NCBI RefSeq assembly: GCF_014652855.1
Contig: NZ_BMZP01000002.1
Coordinates: forward strand, 298,517-362,516
DNA: 64,000 nucleotides
Reading direction: 5' to 3'
Source: Novosphingobium pokkalii
GTDB lineage: Bacteria; Pseudomonadota; Alphaproteobacteria; Sphingomonadales; Sphingomonadaceae
A model generated the notes under the pieces. The model searched no databases. It saw only the letters and a program-made list of their open reading frames with translations, and was not told the origin of the DNA. Positions 51,126 through 59,547 of the stretch are shown one piece after another. A program made the position numbers and the translations under genes. Each line of letters starts with the position of its first letter. The first letter of the stretch is position 1.

Positions 51126-52259
51126 TCAGAGCTTTCGTTGTTCCAGATAGCCGCGCAGCGCAGCAATGCTTTCCGGTACGTCTGCCCGGCCAAAGCCGAT
51201 GCGGAAGCGGTCCAGCGGCACCGGGCCAAGGTCGGAGCGATAGATGCCCGAGGGCAGCAGCAGCACGCCCGCCTCGCGCACCAGGTCTTCGCAGAAGGCA
51301 TCGACCGTGCCTGGCCCGCGCCAGCGCGGATAGCCGACGCAACCGCCATCAGAGCGCTGCCAATCGAACAGGTGCGGGTAATCGGCAAAGAAAGCATCCA
51401 GCACGTCGAGATTGGCCCGCACCAGCGCGTTGTTGCGCTCCACGATGCGATCGGCGGCGCGCAGGGCGATGATGCCCAGCGCCTCGCTCGGCGCGGAATT
51501 GCAGATCGAGAGATAGTGCTTCATCCGCTCCATGCGCGAGAGCAGGGCGGTATCCTGGCAGGCGATCCAGCCGATGCGCAGGCCGGGCAGGCCATAGGCC
51601 TTGGACAGCACGTTGAGCGACAAGCCGCGCTCGTAGATATCGGCCACTTGCGGCAAGTGCCGGGCCGGATCGGGGCCGAGCAGGCGATAGACCTCGTCGC
51701 TGAAGATCCAGATGCCGTGGCGGCGGCACAAGGCCACCAGGCCATCGAGCGTGGCGCGATCGGGAATGCAGCCGGTGGGGTTGTGCGGGAAATTGATCGA
51801 GACCAGCCGCGTCTCGGGCCGGATCGCGGCGGCCACGCGATCGAGATCGAGCCGCCAGTTGTCTTCGGGATCGAGCGGCACGCCGGTGACCGCGCAGAGC
51901 GAGAGCGGCACGGTCTCGGCGGCCTGGTAGTTGGGCGTGATCACGATGGCATGGTCGCCCGGCCCGAGCAGGGCGTGGTTGGCCACGTAGATGCCTTCTT
52001 CCGCGCCGGCAAAGCACAGCACGTTGTCGGGCGCCATGGTGTCATACGTGCCAGCGATCTCGGCGCGCAGCACCGGCGCGCCGAAGGTCTGGGTATAGCC
52101 CAGCCATTGCGCGTCGAATGCGGCGGCATCGGCCGGGCTCGCCAGGTCGAGCAGTTCGCGCACCGTCATGCTCTGCGCATCGGACGCAGTCAGATGGTGG
52201 CGCGCGGCGAATTCCCAGTGCGAGAAATAGGCTTCCAGGCGGAAATCGGGCAGAGTCAT
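51126..52259 (-). CDS. PLP-dependent aminotransferase class I/II
   Basis: A 377-residue fold-type I aminotransferase. The PLP Lys is Lys220 in NVLSKAYGLPGLRIGW; NPTG is at 160-163, Asp188 and Tyr191 in FSDEVYR contact the cofactor, and RIGFGRADVPESI near the C-terminus carries the substrate-carboxylate Arg. The sequence resembles capreomycidine-synthase-like or aspartate/aromatic-type members; the amino donor and product cannot be assigned. It is downstream of dut by 11 bases. Confidence 0.85.
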   Translation of the reverse strand: MTLPDFRLEAYFSHWEFAARHHLTASDAQSMTVRELLDLASPADAAAFDAQWLGYTQTFGAPVLRAEIAGTYDTMAPDNVLCFAGAEEGIYVANHALLGPGDHAIVITPNYQAAETVPLSLCAVTGVPLDPEDNWRLDLDRVAAAIRPETRLVSINFPHNPTGCIPDRATLDGLVALCRRHGIWIFSDEVYRLLGPDPARHLPQVADIYERGLSLNVLSKAYGLPGLRIGWIACQDTALLSRMERMKHYLSICNSAPSEALGIIALRAADRIVERNNALVRANLDVLDAFFADYPHLFDWQRSDGGCVGYPRWRGPGTVDAFCEDLVREAGVLLLPSGIYRSDLGPVPLDRFRIGFGRADVPESIAALRGYLEQRKL

Positions 52260-52270
52260 CGCGCGCCTGC

Positions 52271-52744
52271 TCAGTTGCCCAGGGCGACGACGCCGCCGGT
52301 CGAGCCGAAGCCGCCTTCGCCGCGCGCGGTTTCGTCCAGCTCGTCCACTTCCAGCCAGGTGCCTTGCACCACCGGGGCGAGCACGAGCTGCGCCACGCGG
52401 TCGCCCCGGCGGATGGCAAAAGCCTCGGCGCCGTGGTTGATCAGGATGATCTTCAGCTCGCCGCGATAGTCGCTGTCGATCGTGCCCGGCGCATTGGGCA
52501 CGGAAATGCCGTGCTTGAGCGCCAGGCCCGAACGCGGGCGCACCTGGATTTCAAAGCCGTGGGGAATGGCCAGTGCCAGGCCCGTGGCCACGGCATGGCG
52601 CGCGCCCGGCGCCAGGTCCACGTCTTCGGCGGCGACCACGTCCATCCCGGCCGCGCCCGGCGTAGCATAGGCCGGTAGCGGCAGTCCTTCGCCATGGGGC
52701 AGGCGCTTGAACAGGATCGGCACGGCAGGGGAAGGGGCAGTCAT
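52271..52744 (-). CDS. dut: dUTP diphosphatase
   Basis: Dut hydrolyses dUTP to dUMP, keeping uracil out of DNA. The 157-residue homotrimer subunit shows motifs in order: [38 protein letters not shown] with the catalytic Asp, [10 protein letters not shown], and the C-terminal GEGGFGSTG arm. Its ATG overlaps the coaBC stop by four bases (ATGA), giving translational coupling. Confidence 0.96.
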   Translation of the reverse strand: MTAPSPAVPILFKRLPHGEGLPLPAYATPGAAGMDVVAAEDVDLAPGARHAVATGLALAIPHGFEIQVRPRSGLALKHGISVPNAPGTIDSDYRGELKIILINHGAEAFAIRRGDRVAQLVLAPVVQGTWLEVDELDETARGEGGFGSTGGVVALGN

Positions 52745-53973
52745 GCTGGGGTTCCGTTGGTAATGGTGGCGGCAAGGGTGGCGGCGATGCGGGCGACGAT
52801 GGCCTGCGCCACGGCGTCCTTCGGCATTTCGGGCAGGCTGTCCACGCCCGCCGCGTCGATGATGTGGACGGTGTTGGCCGTGCCGCCCATGACATCGCCG
52901 GAAACGTCGTTGGCGACGATCCAGTCGGCCCCCTTGCGCGCGCGCTTGGCCACGGCATGGGCGATGACATCGTCGGTTTCGGCGGCAAAGCCTACGACCA
53001 GCGCCGGGCGGCGCGGATCGCGGCACAGCGTGGCAAGGATATCGGGGTTTTCCACCAAGGCGAGCGGCGGTGGCGTGCCGCTGCCATCCTTCTTGAGCTT
53101 GTGCGCCGGGGCATCGGCGGTGCGCCAGTCGGCCACGGCGGCGACCATCACTGCCACGTCGGCGGGCAGGGCGGCCTGCACGGCGGCGGCCATTTCGCGC
53201 GCGGTCTCCACATCCACGCGGGTAACGCCGGGCGGGGTGGGCAGCGTGACCGGGCCGGCCACCAGCGTGACCCGAGCCCCGGCTGCGGCCGCCGCGCCGG
53301 CAATGGCAAAGCCCTGGCGCCCGCTCGACCGGTTGGCGATGTAGCGCACCGGATCGATCGGCTCGTGCGTGGGGCCGGCGGTGACCAGCACATGGCGGCC
53401 GGCCAGGGGAAGGGGCAGGGAAGCGGGCGGGGACGGCGCCAACTGCGCCTGCATCGCGGCCAGCACCGCTTCGGGTTCGGGCAGGCGGCCGGGGCCGAAT
53501 TCGCCGCAGGCCATGGCGCCGACATCGGGTTCCAGCACGGTGACGCCCGAAGTCCGCAGCGTGGCGACATTGCGCACCGTGGCGGCGTGCTGCCACATCC
53601 GCACGTTCATCGCCGGCACGGCCAGCACCGGCTTGTCGGTGGCGAGCAGCAGCGTGGTGGCCAGATCATCGGCAATCCCGGCTGCCATCCGCGCCATCAG
53701 GTCGGCCGTGGCCGGGCAGACCACCACCAGATCGGCCTGCCGCGAGAGCTGGATATGGCCCATCTCCACTTCGTTCTTCAGATCCCACAGCGTGGTATGC
53801 ACGGGATTCTCGCTGAGCGCGGCGAGCGTCATCGCAGTGACGAAATGCGCGCCGCCCTCGGTCAGCACGCAAGTGACGTCCGCCCCGGCCTTGCGGATCA
53901 GGCGGACGAGTTCGCAGGCCTTGTAGGCGGCAATGCCGCCGCCCACGATCAGCAGGATACGCTTTTGGAGCAT
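52741..53973 (-). CDS. coaBC: Bifunctional phosphopantothenoylcysteine decarboxylase / phosphopantothenate-cysteine ligase
   Basis: CoaBC makes 4'-phosphopantetheine in coenzyme A synthesis in two steps. The 410-residue protein has CoaC first (about 1-180): [31 protein letters not shown], the PAMN motif in [12 protein letters not shown], and the cysteine of [10 protein letters not shown]. CoaB follows (about 190-405): [23 protein letters not shown], and late VGFAAETDD and [11 protein letters not shown]. Start ATG 53973 ([10 protein letters not shown]) is preferred to 54033. dut overlaps its end. Confidence 0.95.
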   Translation of the reverse strand: MLQKRILLIVGGGIAAYKACELVRLIRKAGADVTCVLTEGGAHFVTAMTLAALSENPVHTTLWDLKNEVEMGHIQLSRQADLVVVCPATADLMARMAAGIADDLATTLLLATDKPVLAVPAMNVRMWQHAATVRNVATLRTSGVTVLEPDVGAMACGEFGPGRLPEPEAVLAAMQAQLAPSPPASLPLPLAGRHVLVTAGPTHEPIDPVRYIANRSSGRQGFAIAGAAAAAGARVTLVAGPVTLPTPPGVTRVDVETAREMAAAVQAALPADVAVMVAAVADWRTADAPAHKLKKDGSGTPPPLALVENPDILATLCRDPRRPALVVGFAAETDDVIAHAVAKRARKGADWIVANDVSGDVMGGTANTVHIIDAAGVDSLPEMPKDAVAQAIVARIAATLAATITNGTPA

Positions 53974-54070
53974 GGCCGGCTTGTGCCGCCTTGGCCCGAC
54001 GGGCGCAAGGTTTGCTGTCTCGCAACGCTTCAAAACGGCGGAATTGCGTCGTTCAATTTCTTTGCAAGCT

Positions 54071-54099
54071 GTCTGAAAGTTTGTCAGACTTGCGACAAA
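54071..54099 (+). promoter_or_regulatory. Overlapping inverted repeats upstream of the two membrane paralogues
   Basis: GTCTGA (54071-54076) pairs with TCAGAC (54084-54089), and TTTGTC (54080-54085) pairs with GACAAA (54094-54099), two overlapping 6-bp dyads. They sit 27-55 bases before the first gene start and could be operator sites, e.g. for a TetR-like repressor; no regulator is adjacent. Confidence 0.35.
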
Positions 54100-54125
54100 G
54101 TCAGAATGGGCAAAGGAGAGACTCG

Positions 54126-54536
54126 ATGCGTGTGGTGCTGACCGCGCTCGTCCTGCTGGCCGGGCTGGTCGATCTGGTCATCGTCGCCTCGTGCCTGGTG
54201 ACGCCGCATGACAGCGCCGAACTGGCGCGCGCGGCTCATGGCCTGTCGATCATCCGCGCCCATTGCACCTCGTTCTTCAGCGTTGCTGCGCTGGCGATGA
54301 TCGTCGGGGCATTGTGGCGCAATGGCGATCTGCTGCTGGTGCCCACCTTCATCTTCATCGGTGCCCTGATCGAACGCCTGGTCAACGTGGTTGCGTTCGG
54401 CACTTATCCCAACTGGCTGCTGCCGATGGTGCTGGACGTGGCGCATATCGCCCTGCTGCTCGCCGCGCGCCGTGCCTTGCGCCAGGGCGCGGAAGAGCCG
54501 GCTGCTGGTATGCCCCACCACGCGAACCTGGCCTGA
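54126..54536 (+). CDS. Four-TM membrane protein of unknown function, first of a tandem pair
   Basis: A 136-residue protein with about four hydrophobic segments. It has no known domain but is clearly paralogous to the next gene: both share RNGDLLLVP, RAH/RADxTxFFxVAAL and the same spacing of helices. GGAGAG before ATG 54126 is a good ribosome binding site. It is divergent from coaBC. Confidence 0.75.
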   Translation: MRVVLTALVLLAGLVDLVIVASCLVTPHDSAELARAAHGLSIIRAHCTSFFSVAALAMIVGALWRNGDLLLVPTFIFIGALIERLVNVVAFGTYPNWLLPMVLDVAHIALLLAARRALRQGAEEPAAGMPHHANLA

Positions 54537-54539
54537 GCG

Positions 54540-54944
54540 GTGCCGATCCGCCTGGCCCTGACCGCGCTGGTTTTCCTGCTTGGCCTGTTCGACCTGTTCA
54601 TGGCCGCCGCATTCCTGTTCACGCCACCTGCGGGCGCGGCGATCCTGGGGGTGGCGGCAGCGTCGTCGGCAGGGTGGTCCACCATCCGCGCCGATTTCAC
54701 CGCGTTTTTCGGCGTCGCCGCGCTGTGCATGATGGTGGGCGCGTGGCGCCGCAATGGCGATCTGCTGCTGGTGCCGGGGCTGCTGTTCGGCGTTGCCTTG
54801 CTCGGCCGCGCGCTCGATCTGGTGCTGGCCGGGGCCTATCCGGGCTGGCCGCAACCCATGGCGGTGGAAGCCTTGCACGTCCTCGTGCTGGGCGCCGCCT
54901 GGCGCATGCTGCCGCATCACCGCGTGGAGGAATTGGCGGGCTAG
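54540..54944 (+). CDS. Four-TM membrane protein of unknown function, second of a tandem pair
   Basis: A 134-residue paralogue of the preceding gene. It starts with GTG (54540), three bases after the previous stop, so re-initiation after the first gene is likely. Shared DNA includes GCAATGGCGATCTGCTGCTG, identical in both. Otherwise divergent at sequence level, so the duplication is not recent. Confidence 0.72.
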   Translation: MPIRLALTALVFLLGLFDLFMAAAFLFTPPAGAAILGVAAASSAGWSTIRADFTAFFGVAALCMMVGAWRRNGDLLLVPGLLFGVALLGRALDLVLAGAYPGWPQPMAVEALHVLVLGAAWRMLPHHRVEELAG

Positions 54945-54971
54945 GGCTGGGTTCCTCTGGCGTTGGGCTTG

Positions 54972-55105
54972 GCGCCCTTCGACAGGCTCAGGACAGGCCC
55001 TTCGACAGGCTCAGGGCGAACGGAGGTGGGGATTCAAAGGTCCAAACCCGAAACCCAAAACCTGAACCCCACCATCCCCGTTCGGGCTGAGCTTGTCGAA
55101 GCCCC
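54972..55105. repeat. REP-like inverted repeats, second cluster
   Basis: Two copies of CCCTTCGACAGGCTCAGG at 54974-55023 and an inverted copy CCGTTCGGGCTGAGCTTGTC at about 55079-55105 flank a spacer. They belong to the same family as the cluster at 30750-30946. Here they lie between the convergent membrane paralogues and the acyltransferase gene. Confidence 0.75.
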
Positions 55106-55118
55106 CCGCAGCCCGGCG

Positions 55119-56255
55119 CTAGGCCGCCGCCTTGCCACGCCAGCGCCCGGCAAAGCGCAGCACGGCGCGCTGGGCCGGGCGTTCGATCCAGCGGTGCGAG
55201 GCAAAGCCGGCGGCCACGGCGGCGACCAGGAAGAAGATCAGGAACGCCGGCTGGCGCGCGATGGCGCGGCTGCCCAGCGTGGCATCGATCAGCAGGACCA
55301 GCGCCACCTGCATCGGAAAATGCCAGAGATAGATGCCATAGGAGGCTTCGCCCCACTGGCGGCCGAAGGCCAGGCGGTCGGCCGTATCGGCCAGGTCGAT
55401 TGCCAGCGTGGCGAACAGCACGGCAAAGGTGCCGGCCAGGATCGTGGCGTCTTCGGCATGCCAGCGCGTGGTCGCCAGCCAGCCCGCCACCACGCAGGCG
55501 ACTGCCGCGCCCAGCAGCACCGGCACCGGCAGCCAGCCGCGCAGGGCCGCGCCATAGATCGCCACGCCGAGGAAGAAATAGCCGATGCAGGTGAGCACCG
55601 GTTCGTTGGGCCAGCCCAGGAAGAACAGGCGCAGCACCACCACGGCCAGCGGCAGCGCCACCAGCAAAGGCGCGCGGCGCAGGGCCGGCAGCAGCACCCA
55701 GAACGCCGCATAGGCGAGGATCTCGGTCGAAAGCGACCAGCTTGGCCCGTTGAACGACTGGTTGTGCTGCCAGCCCCAATAGTGCGCCAGCGGGATCGAG
55801 AGGAGGAAATGCTTCCAGTCCTGCTCGTGATAGATGAACGCGGTGCCGTTGATGTGGGTATAGGCGGCCTGGAGCCCGGCCACGATCACCAGGGTCAGCA
55901 GGTGCAGCGGCCAGAGTCGCGCTACGCGGGCCAGCCAGAAGCGGCGCATCGCCGTGCTGTCGGCAAAATAGACATGGGCAAAGACAAAACCCGAGACCGC
56001 CCAGAAATATTGCACCGCCATGTGGCCATAGTCGAACAGCCAGCGCAGCGGATGATAGAGCGGGATCACCGCCGCGCGGTTGACCTGGAAGCCATAGCCC
56101 ACCGGCGGCACGAAGAAGTGCTGATAATGCCAGAACAGCACGAAGAACGCGGCAATCACCCGCGACAGGTCAAGCGCGTTGAAATGCCGCTTGGCCAGGC
56201 GCAGGCCCGGTAAAGGTGCAGGACGGGCCGGCGCGTTCACGGATGGCGATGCCAT
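55119..56255 (-). CDS. Acyltransferase 3 family membrane protein (OafA-like)
   Basis: A 378-residue polytopic protein (about ten TM helices) of the AT3 family, which O-acylates surface polysaccharides and similar. LDLSRVIAAFFVLFWHY (about 28-44) with the conserved Arg and His, and GYGFQV...FYFADSTAMRRFWLARVARLWPLHLL, match the family core. No SGNH C-terminal domain is present. Its first 19 bases overlap the 3' end of ubiB, so it may be cotranscribed. Confidence 0.86.
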   Translation of the reverse strand: MASPSVNAPARPAPLPGLRLAKRHFNALDLSRVIAAFFVLFWHYQHFFVPPVGYGFQVNRAAVIPLYHPLRWLFDYGHMAVQYFWAVSGFVFAHVYFADSTAMRRFWLARVARLWPLHLLTLVIVAGLQAAYTHINGTAFIYHEQDWKHFLLSIPLAHYWGWQHNQSFNGPSWSLSTEILAYAAFWVLLPALRRAPLLVALPLAVVVLRLFFLGWPNEPVLTCIGYFFLGVAIYGAALRGWLPVPVLLGAAVACVVAGWLATTRWHAEDATILAGTFAVLFATLAIDLADTADRLAFGRQWGEASYGIYLWHFPMQVALVLLIDATLGSRAIARQPAFLIFFLVAAVAAGFASHRWIERPAQRAVLRFAGRWRGKAAA

Positions 56256-57847
56256 TCTGGTTCGGGCGGCGGACCATCATGATGGTGATGGCCCCAGGCC
56301 TGGAGCCCCAGCACGGCGGCGGCGCCCAGCACGGCGGCGAGCAGCAGGCCGGTCCAGCTCGTGCCGCGCGGATCGTCGCCACGACGCTTGCGCTCCCACA
56401 TCAGGTCCACATGCGGCAGGGGCGGTGCCTCGGGCGCGCCGCCCTTGGGCGGGAAACGCTCCTCGATCCGCCGGATCAGCGCAGGCACGCGCAGCAGCGT
56501 GGCGGCATCGTCCTGCACGCGCTGGGCAATCGCCGCTTCCGGCCCCAGTTCGTCGCGGATCCAGTTGCGCACGAACGGTGCGGCGGTTTCCCACATGTTG
56601 ATATCGGGATCGAGCTGCTGGGCGATCCCTTCGACCATGACCATGGTCTTTTGCAGCAGCAGCAGGTGCGGCTGGGTCTGCATGTCGAAATCGCGGGTGA
56701 TCGCAAACAGCCCGTCGAGCATCTGGCCGACCGAAAGGTCTTTCACCGGGCGGCCGCGCATCGGTTCGCCCACGGCGCGCAGGGCCGTGGCGAATTCGTC
56801 GACCGAGTGATAGCTCGGCACGTATTGCGCCTCGAAATGGATTTCGGCCACGCGCTTGTAGTCGCCCGTGGTCAGGCCATAGAGAATCTCGGCCAGCCAT
56901 TGCCGCGCCTGGCGGTCGATCCGGCCCATGATGCCGAAATCGATCGCGGTGATCGTGCCATCGGCTTCCACGAACAGGTTGCCCTGGTGCATGTCGGCAT
57001 GGAAATAGCCGCCGCTGATCGCTTGCGTGAGGAAGGCCAGCACCAGGCGGCTGGCCATTTCCTGGCGATCGTGGCCGGCCGCGTCGATCGCTTCCAGGTT
57101 GCTGATCTTGACGCCGTCGATCCAGTCGAGCGTCATCACCCGGCCATTGGTGCGGTCCCAGTCGATGCCGGGCACACGATAGCCGGGAAAGGCATGCATG
57201 GCATCGGCCAGTTCCGAAGCGCTGGCGGCCTCGCGGCGCAAGTCCACCTCGCGCGCGGTCCAGCGCTTGAAATTGGCGATGACCAGGCGCGGGCGCAGGC
57301 GCCCGGCTTCGCCGCCCAGCGCTTCGAGGTGCGCGGCGGCCCATTCATAGGTCTCGATATCGCGCGCCAGCTTGTCGCGCACGCCGGGGCGCAGCACTTT
57401 GACCGCGACCTTGCGCCCCTCGGTGGTCCAGGCCTGGTGCACCTGGGCGATCGAGGCGGCGCCGACCGGTTCCTCGTCAAAGCGCGAGAACAGGCTTTCC
57501 AGCGGGCGCTCGAAGCTGGTTTCGATCTCGCGCCGGATCAGCGCGAAATCGACCGGCGGCAGCTTGTCCTGAAGCGCCAGCAGGTTGCGCGCGGCTTCCT
57601 CGCCCACCAGATCGGGCCGGGTGGCCAGCGTCTGCCCCAGCTTGATTGCGGCCGGGCCGATCGCGCGGAAAGCCCCGGCATAATCGGGCACGACCGGCTG
57701 GCGCGTGCCGAAGCGGGCGATACGGCACAGCCGGCGCACCGGGGCGGGCGTGTTGGGGCTGTCTTCCAGCAGGCGCAGCGCACCGTGGCGCGCCAGGATG
57801 CGGCCCCAGCCCAGCAGGCGGCGGATATGGGTGGCAGGACGGGTCAA
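56237..57847 (-). CDS. ubiB: Ubiquinone biosynthesis protein UbiB (atypical kinase/ATPase)
   Basis: UbiB is needed for ubiquinone synthesis and lipid distribution of its precursors. The 536-residue protein carries the ABC1 kinase-like motifs: KLGQTLATRPDLVGEEA (KxGQ motif), AAGTxxQVH-like ASIAQVHQAW, and HADMHQGNLFVEADGTITAIDFG (HGD-like catalytic loop). The C-terminal TGLLLAAVLGAAAVLGL is a single TM anchor. It follows ubiE by 15 bases in the same direction. Confidence 0.93.
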   Translation of the reverse strand: MTRPATHIRRLLGWGRILARHGALRLLEDSPNTPAPVRRLCRIARFGTRQPVVPDYAGAFRAIGPAAIKLGQTLATRPDLVGEEAARNLLALQDKLPPVDFALIRREIETSFERPLESLFSRFDEEPVGAASIAQVHQAWTTEGRKVAVKVLRPGVRDKLARDIETYEWAAAHLEALGGEAGRLRPRLVIANFKRWTAREVDLRREAASASELADAMHAFPGYRVPGIDWDRTNGRVMTLDWIDGVKISNLEAIDAAGHDRQEMASRLVLAFLTQAISGGYFHADMHQGNLFVEADGTITAIDFGIMGRIDRQARQWLAEILYGLTTGDYKRVAEIHFEAQYVPSYHSVDEFATALRAVGEPMRGRPVKDLSVGQMLDGLFAITRDFDMQTQPHLLLLQKTMVMVEGIAQQLDPDINMWETAAPFVRNWIRDELGPEAAIAQRVQDDAATLLRVPALIRRIEERFPPKGGAPEAPPLPHVDLMWERKRRGDDPRGTSWTGLLLAAVLGAAAVLGLQAWGHHHHDGPPPEPEWHRHP

Positions 57848-57862
57848 GGCAAAGGCGCTCGC

Positions 57863-58600
57863 TCAGACTTTCCAGCCGGAGTGGATCGCCACCAGCCCAC
57901 CCAGGATCGGCTCGACCTTGGTGTGGCGGAACCCGGCGGCTTTGATCATCGCCTCGAATTCGCCCATCTTGGGGAAGCGGCGGATCGATTCGATCAGGTA
58001 GCGATAGGATTCGGCATCACCGGCAATGGCCTGGCCGATTTTGGGCACCAGCTTGTGCGAATAGGCGTCATAGACTTCCGCAAAACCGGGCCATTCGGTG
58101 GTCGAGAATTCCAGGCAAAAGAAGCGCCCGCCGAACTTGAGCACGCGGTGCGCTTCGGCCAGGGCGGCATCGATGCGGGTCACGTTGCGGATGCCGAAAG
58201 CGATCGTGTAGGCGTCGAAGAAGCGATCGCCGAACGAAAGTTCCTCGGCATTCTGGCGCGACCAGACCAGGCCGTCGATGCCGCGTTCCATGGCGCGCTC
58301 GATGCCCACGTCGAGCATGTCCTGGTTGATGTCGGAAACCGTGATCGACGCGCCTTCGCGCGCCATGCGGAACGCGATGTCTCCGGTGCCGCCGGCCATG
58401 TCGAGAATCTGCTCGCCTTCGCGCGGCTTCACCCGGGCGACGAAGCGATCCTTCCACAGGCGATGCATGCCCACCGACATGGCATCGTTCATCACGTCGT
58501 ACTTCTTGGCGACGCTGGAAAACACCGCACCCACGCGGGCGGTCTTTTCCTCAGGGGTGACGTCCTCGTAACCGAAGGACACGCTTTCCGGGCTGGTCAT
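57863..58600 (-). CDS. ubiE: Bifunctional demethylmenaquinone/2-methoxy-6-polyprenyl-1,4-benzoquinol methyltransferase UbiE
   Basis: UbiE methylates ring carbon in ubiquinone synthesis using SAM. The 245-residue protein has the SAM motif LDMAGGTGDIAFRMA, and FGIRNVTRIDAALAEAHRVLKFGGRFFCLEFS, with no features out of range for the family. ATG 58600. It leads the ubiE-ubiB pair and is divergent from mutM across a 60-base gap. Confidence 0.96.
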   Translation of the reverse strand: MTSPESVSFGYEDVTPEEKTARVGAVFSSVAKKYDVMNDAMSVGMHRLWKDRFVARVKPREGEQILDMAGGTGDIAFRMAREGASITVSDINQDMLDVGIERAMERGIDGLVWSRQNAEELSFGDRFFDAYTIAFGIRNVTRIDAALAEAHRVLKFGGRFFCLEFSTTEWPGFAEVYDAYSHKLVPKIGQAIAGDAESYRYLIESIRRFPKMGEFEAMIKAAGFRHTKVEPILGGLVAIHSGWKV

Positions 58601-58660
58601 GGTTCAGGGCCTTTAAAGGGGAATTGCCGCAGGCGCAAAGCATGATAGCAGGAACCCACG

Positions 58661-59473
58661 ATGCCCGAACTACCAGAGGTTGAAACCACCGTTCGCGGCC
58701 TGGCGAGCATTCTCGACGGTCAGGCGATTTCCCGCGTGGCCGTGCGCCGCCCCGATCTGCGCCGCCCGTTCCCGCCAGACCTGGCCCAGGCGCTGACCGG
58801 CGCGCGCGTCACCGGCCTGTCGCGCCGCGCCAAATATGGCCTGATCCACACCGACCGGGCGCGCACCATGGTGTTTCACCTCGGCATGTCGGGGCGCTGG
58901 CGAATCGATCCCGAGGCAATCGCCAAGCATGATCATCTCGTGCTGGAAACCGCCAATGGCCATACCCTGGCGCTCAACGATGCGCGGCGGTTCGGCTCGG
59001 TGGACCTGGTCGACGAGGCCGCGCTCGATGCCTGGCCGCCGTTCGCCGCGCTGGGGCCGGAGCCGCTGGGGCCGGGCCTGACCGCGCAGCATCTGGCGCA
59101 GGCCTTTGCGGGCCGGATCGCGGCAATCAAGCTGATGCTGCTCGACCAGCGGATCGTGGCCGGCCTTGGCAATATCTATGTGTGCGAGGCGCTGCACCGT
59201 GCGCGCATCCATCCCGAGCGGGAGGCGGGCACGGTGTCGCTCGCCGCGCTCAAGCGGCTGGTGCCGGAAATCCGCGCCGTGCTGGAGGAATCCATTGCGG
59301 CGGGTGGCTCCACCCTGCGCGACTATGCCCGGCCCGACGGGGAGCTTGGCTATTTCGCCAAGGACTGGCGTGTCTATGGCCGCGAAGGCGATCCCTGTGC
59401 CTGTGGCCGCCCGGTGGCCCGCGTGGTGCAGGGCGGGCGCTCGACGTTTTTTTGCGCCAAGTGTCAAAAGTAA
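58661..59473 (+). CDS. mutM: Formamidopyrimidine-DNA glycosylase (Fpg)
   Basis: MutM removes 8-oxoguanine from DNA. The 270-residue protein has the catalytic start MPELPEVET (Pro2, Glu3), Lys in RRAKYGLIHTD, GNIYVCEALHRARIHP (H2TH), and a C-terminal zinc finger CACGRPVARVVQGG ... FFCAKCQK. All catalytic positions are intact. It is divergent from ubiE. Confidence 0.97.
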   Translation: MPELPEVETTVRGLASILDGQAISRVAVRRPDLRRPFPPDLAQALTGARVTGLSRRAKYGLIHTDRARTMVFHLGMSGRWRIDPEAIAKHDHLVLETANGHTLALNDARRFGSVDLVDEAALDAWPPFAALGPEPLGPGLTAQHLAQAFAGRIAAIKLMLLDQRIVAGLGNIYVCEALHRARIHPEREAGTVSLAALKRLVPEIRAVLEESIAAGGSTLRDYARPDGELGYFAKDWRVYGREGDPCACGRPVARVVQGGRSTFFCAKCQK

Positions 59474-59547
59474 GTTTGCCCACCCGGATTTCGCTTTACG
59501 GCCCGGCATGTTACTAACGGGCTACGTGGTGTTACGGGTGGGTTGCC

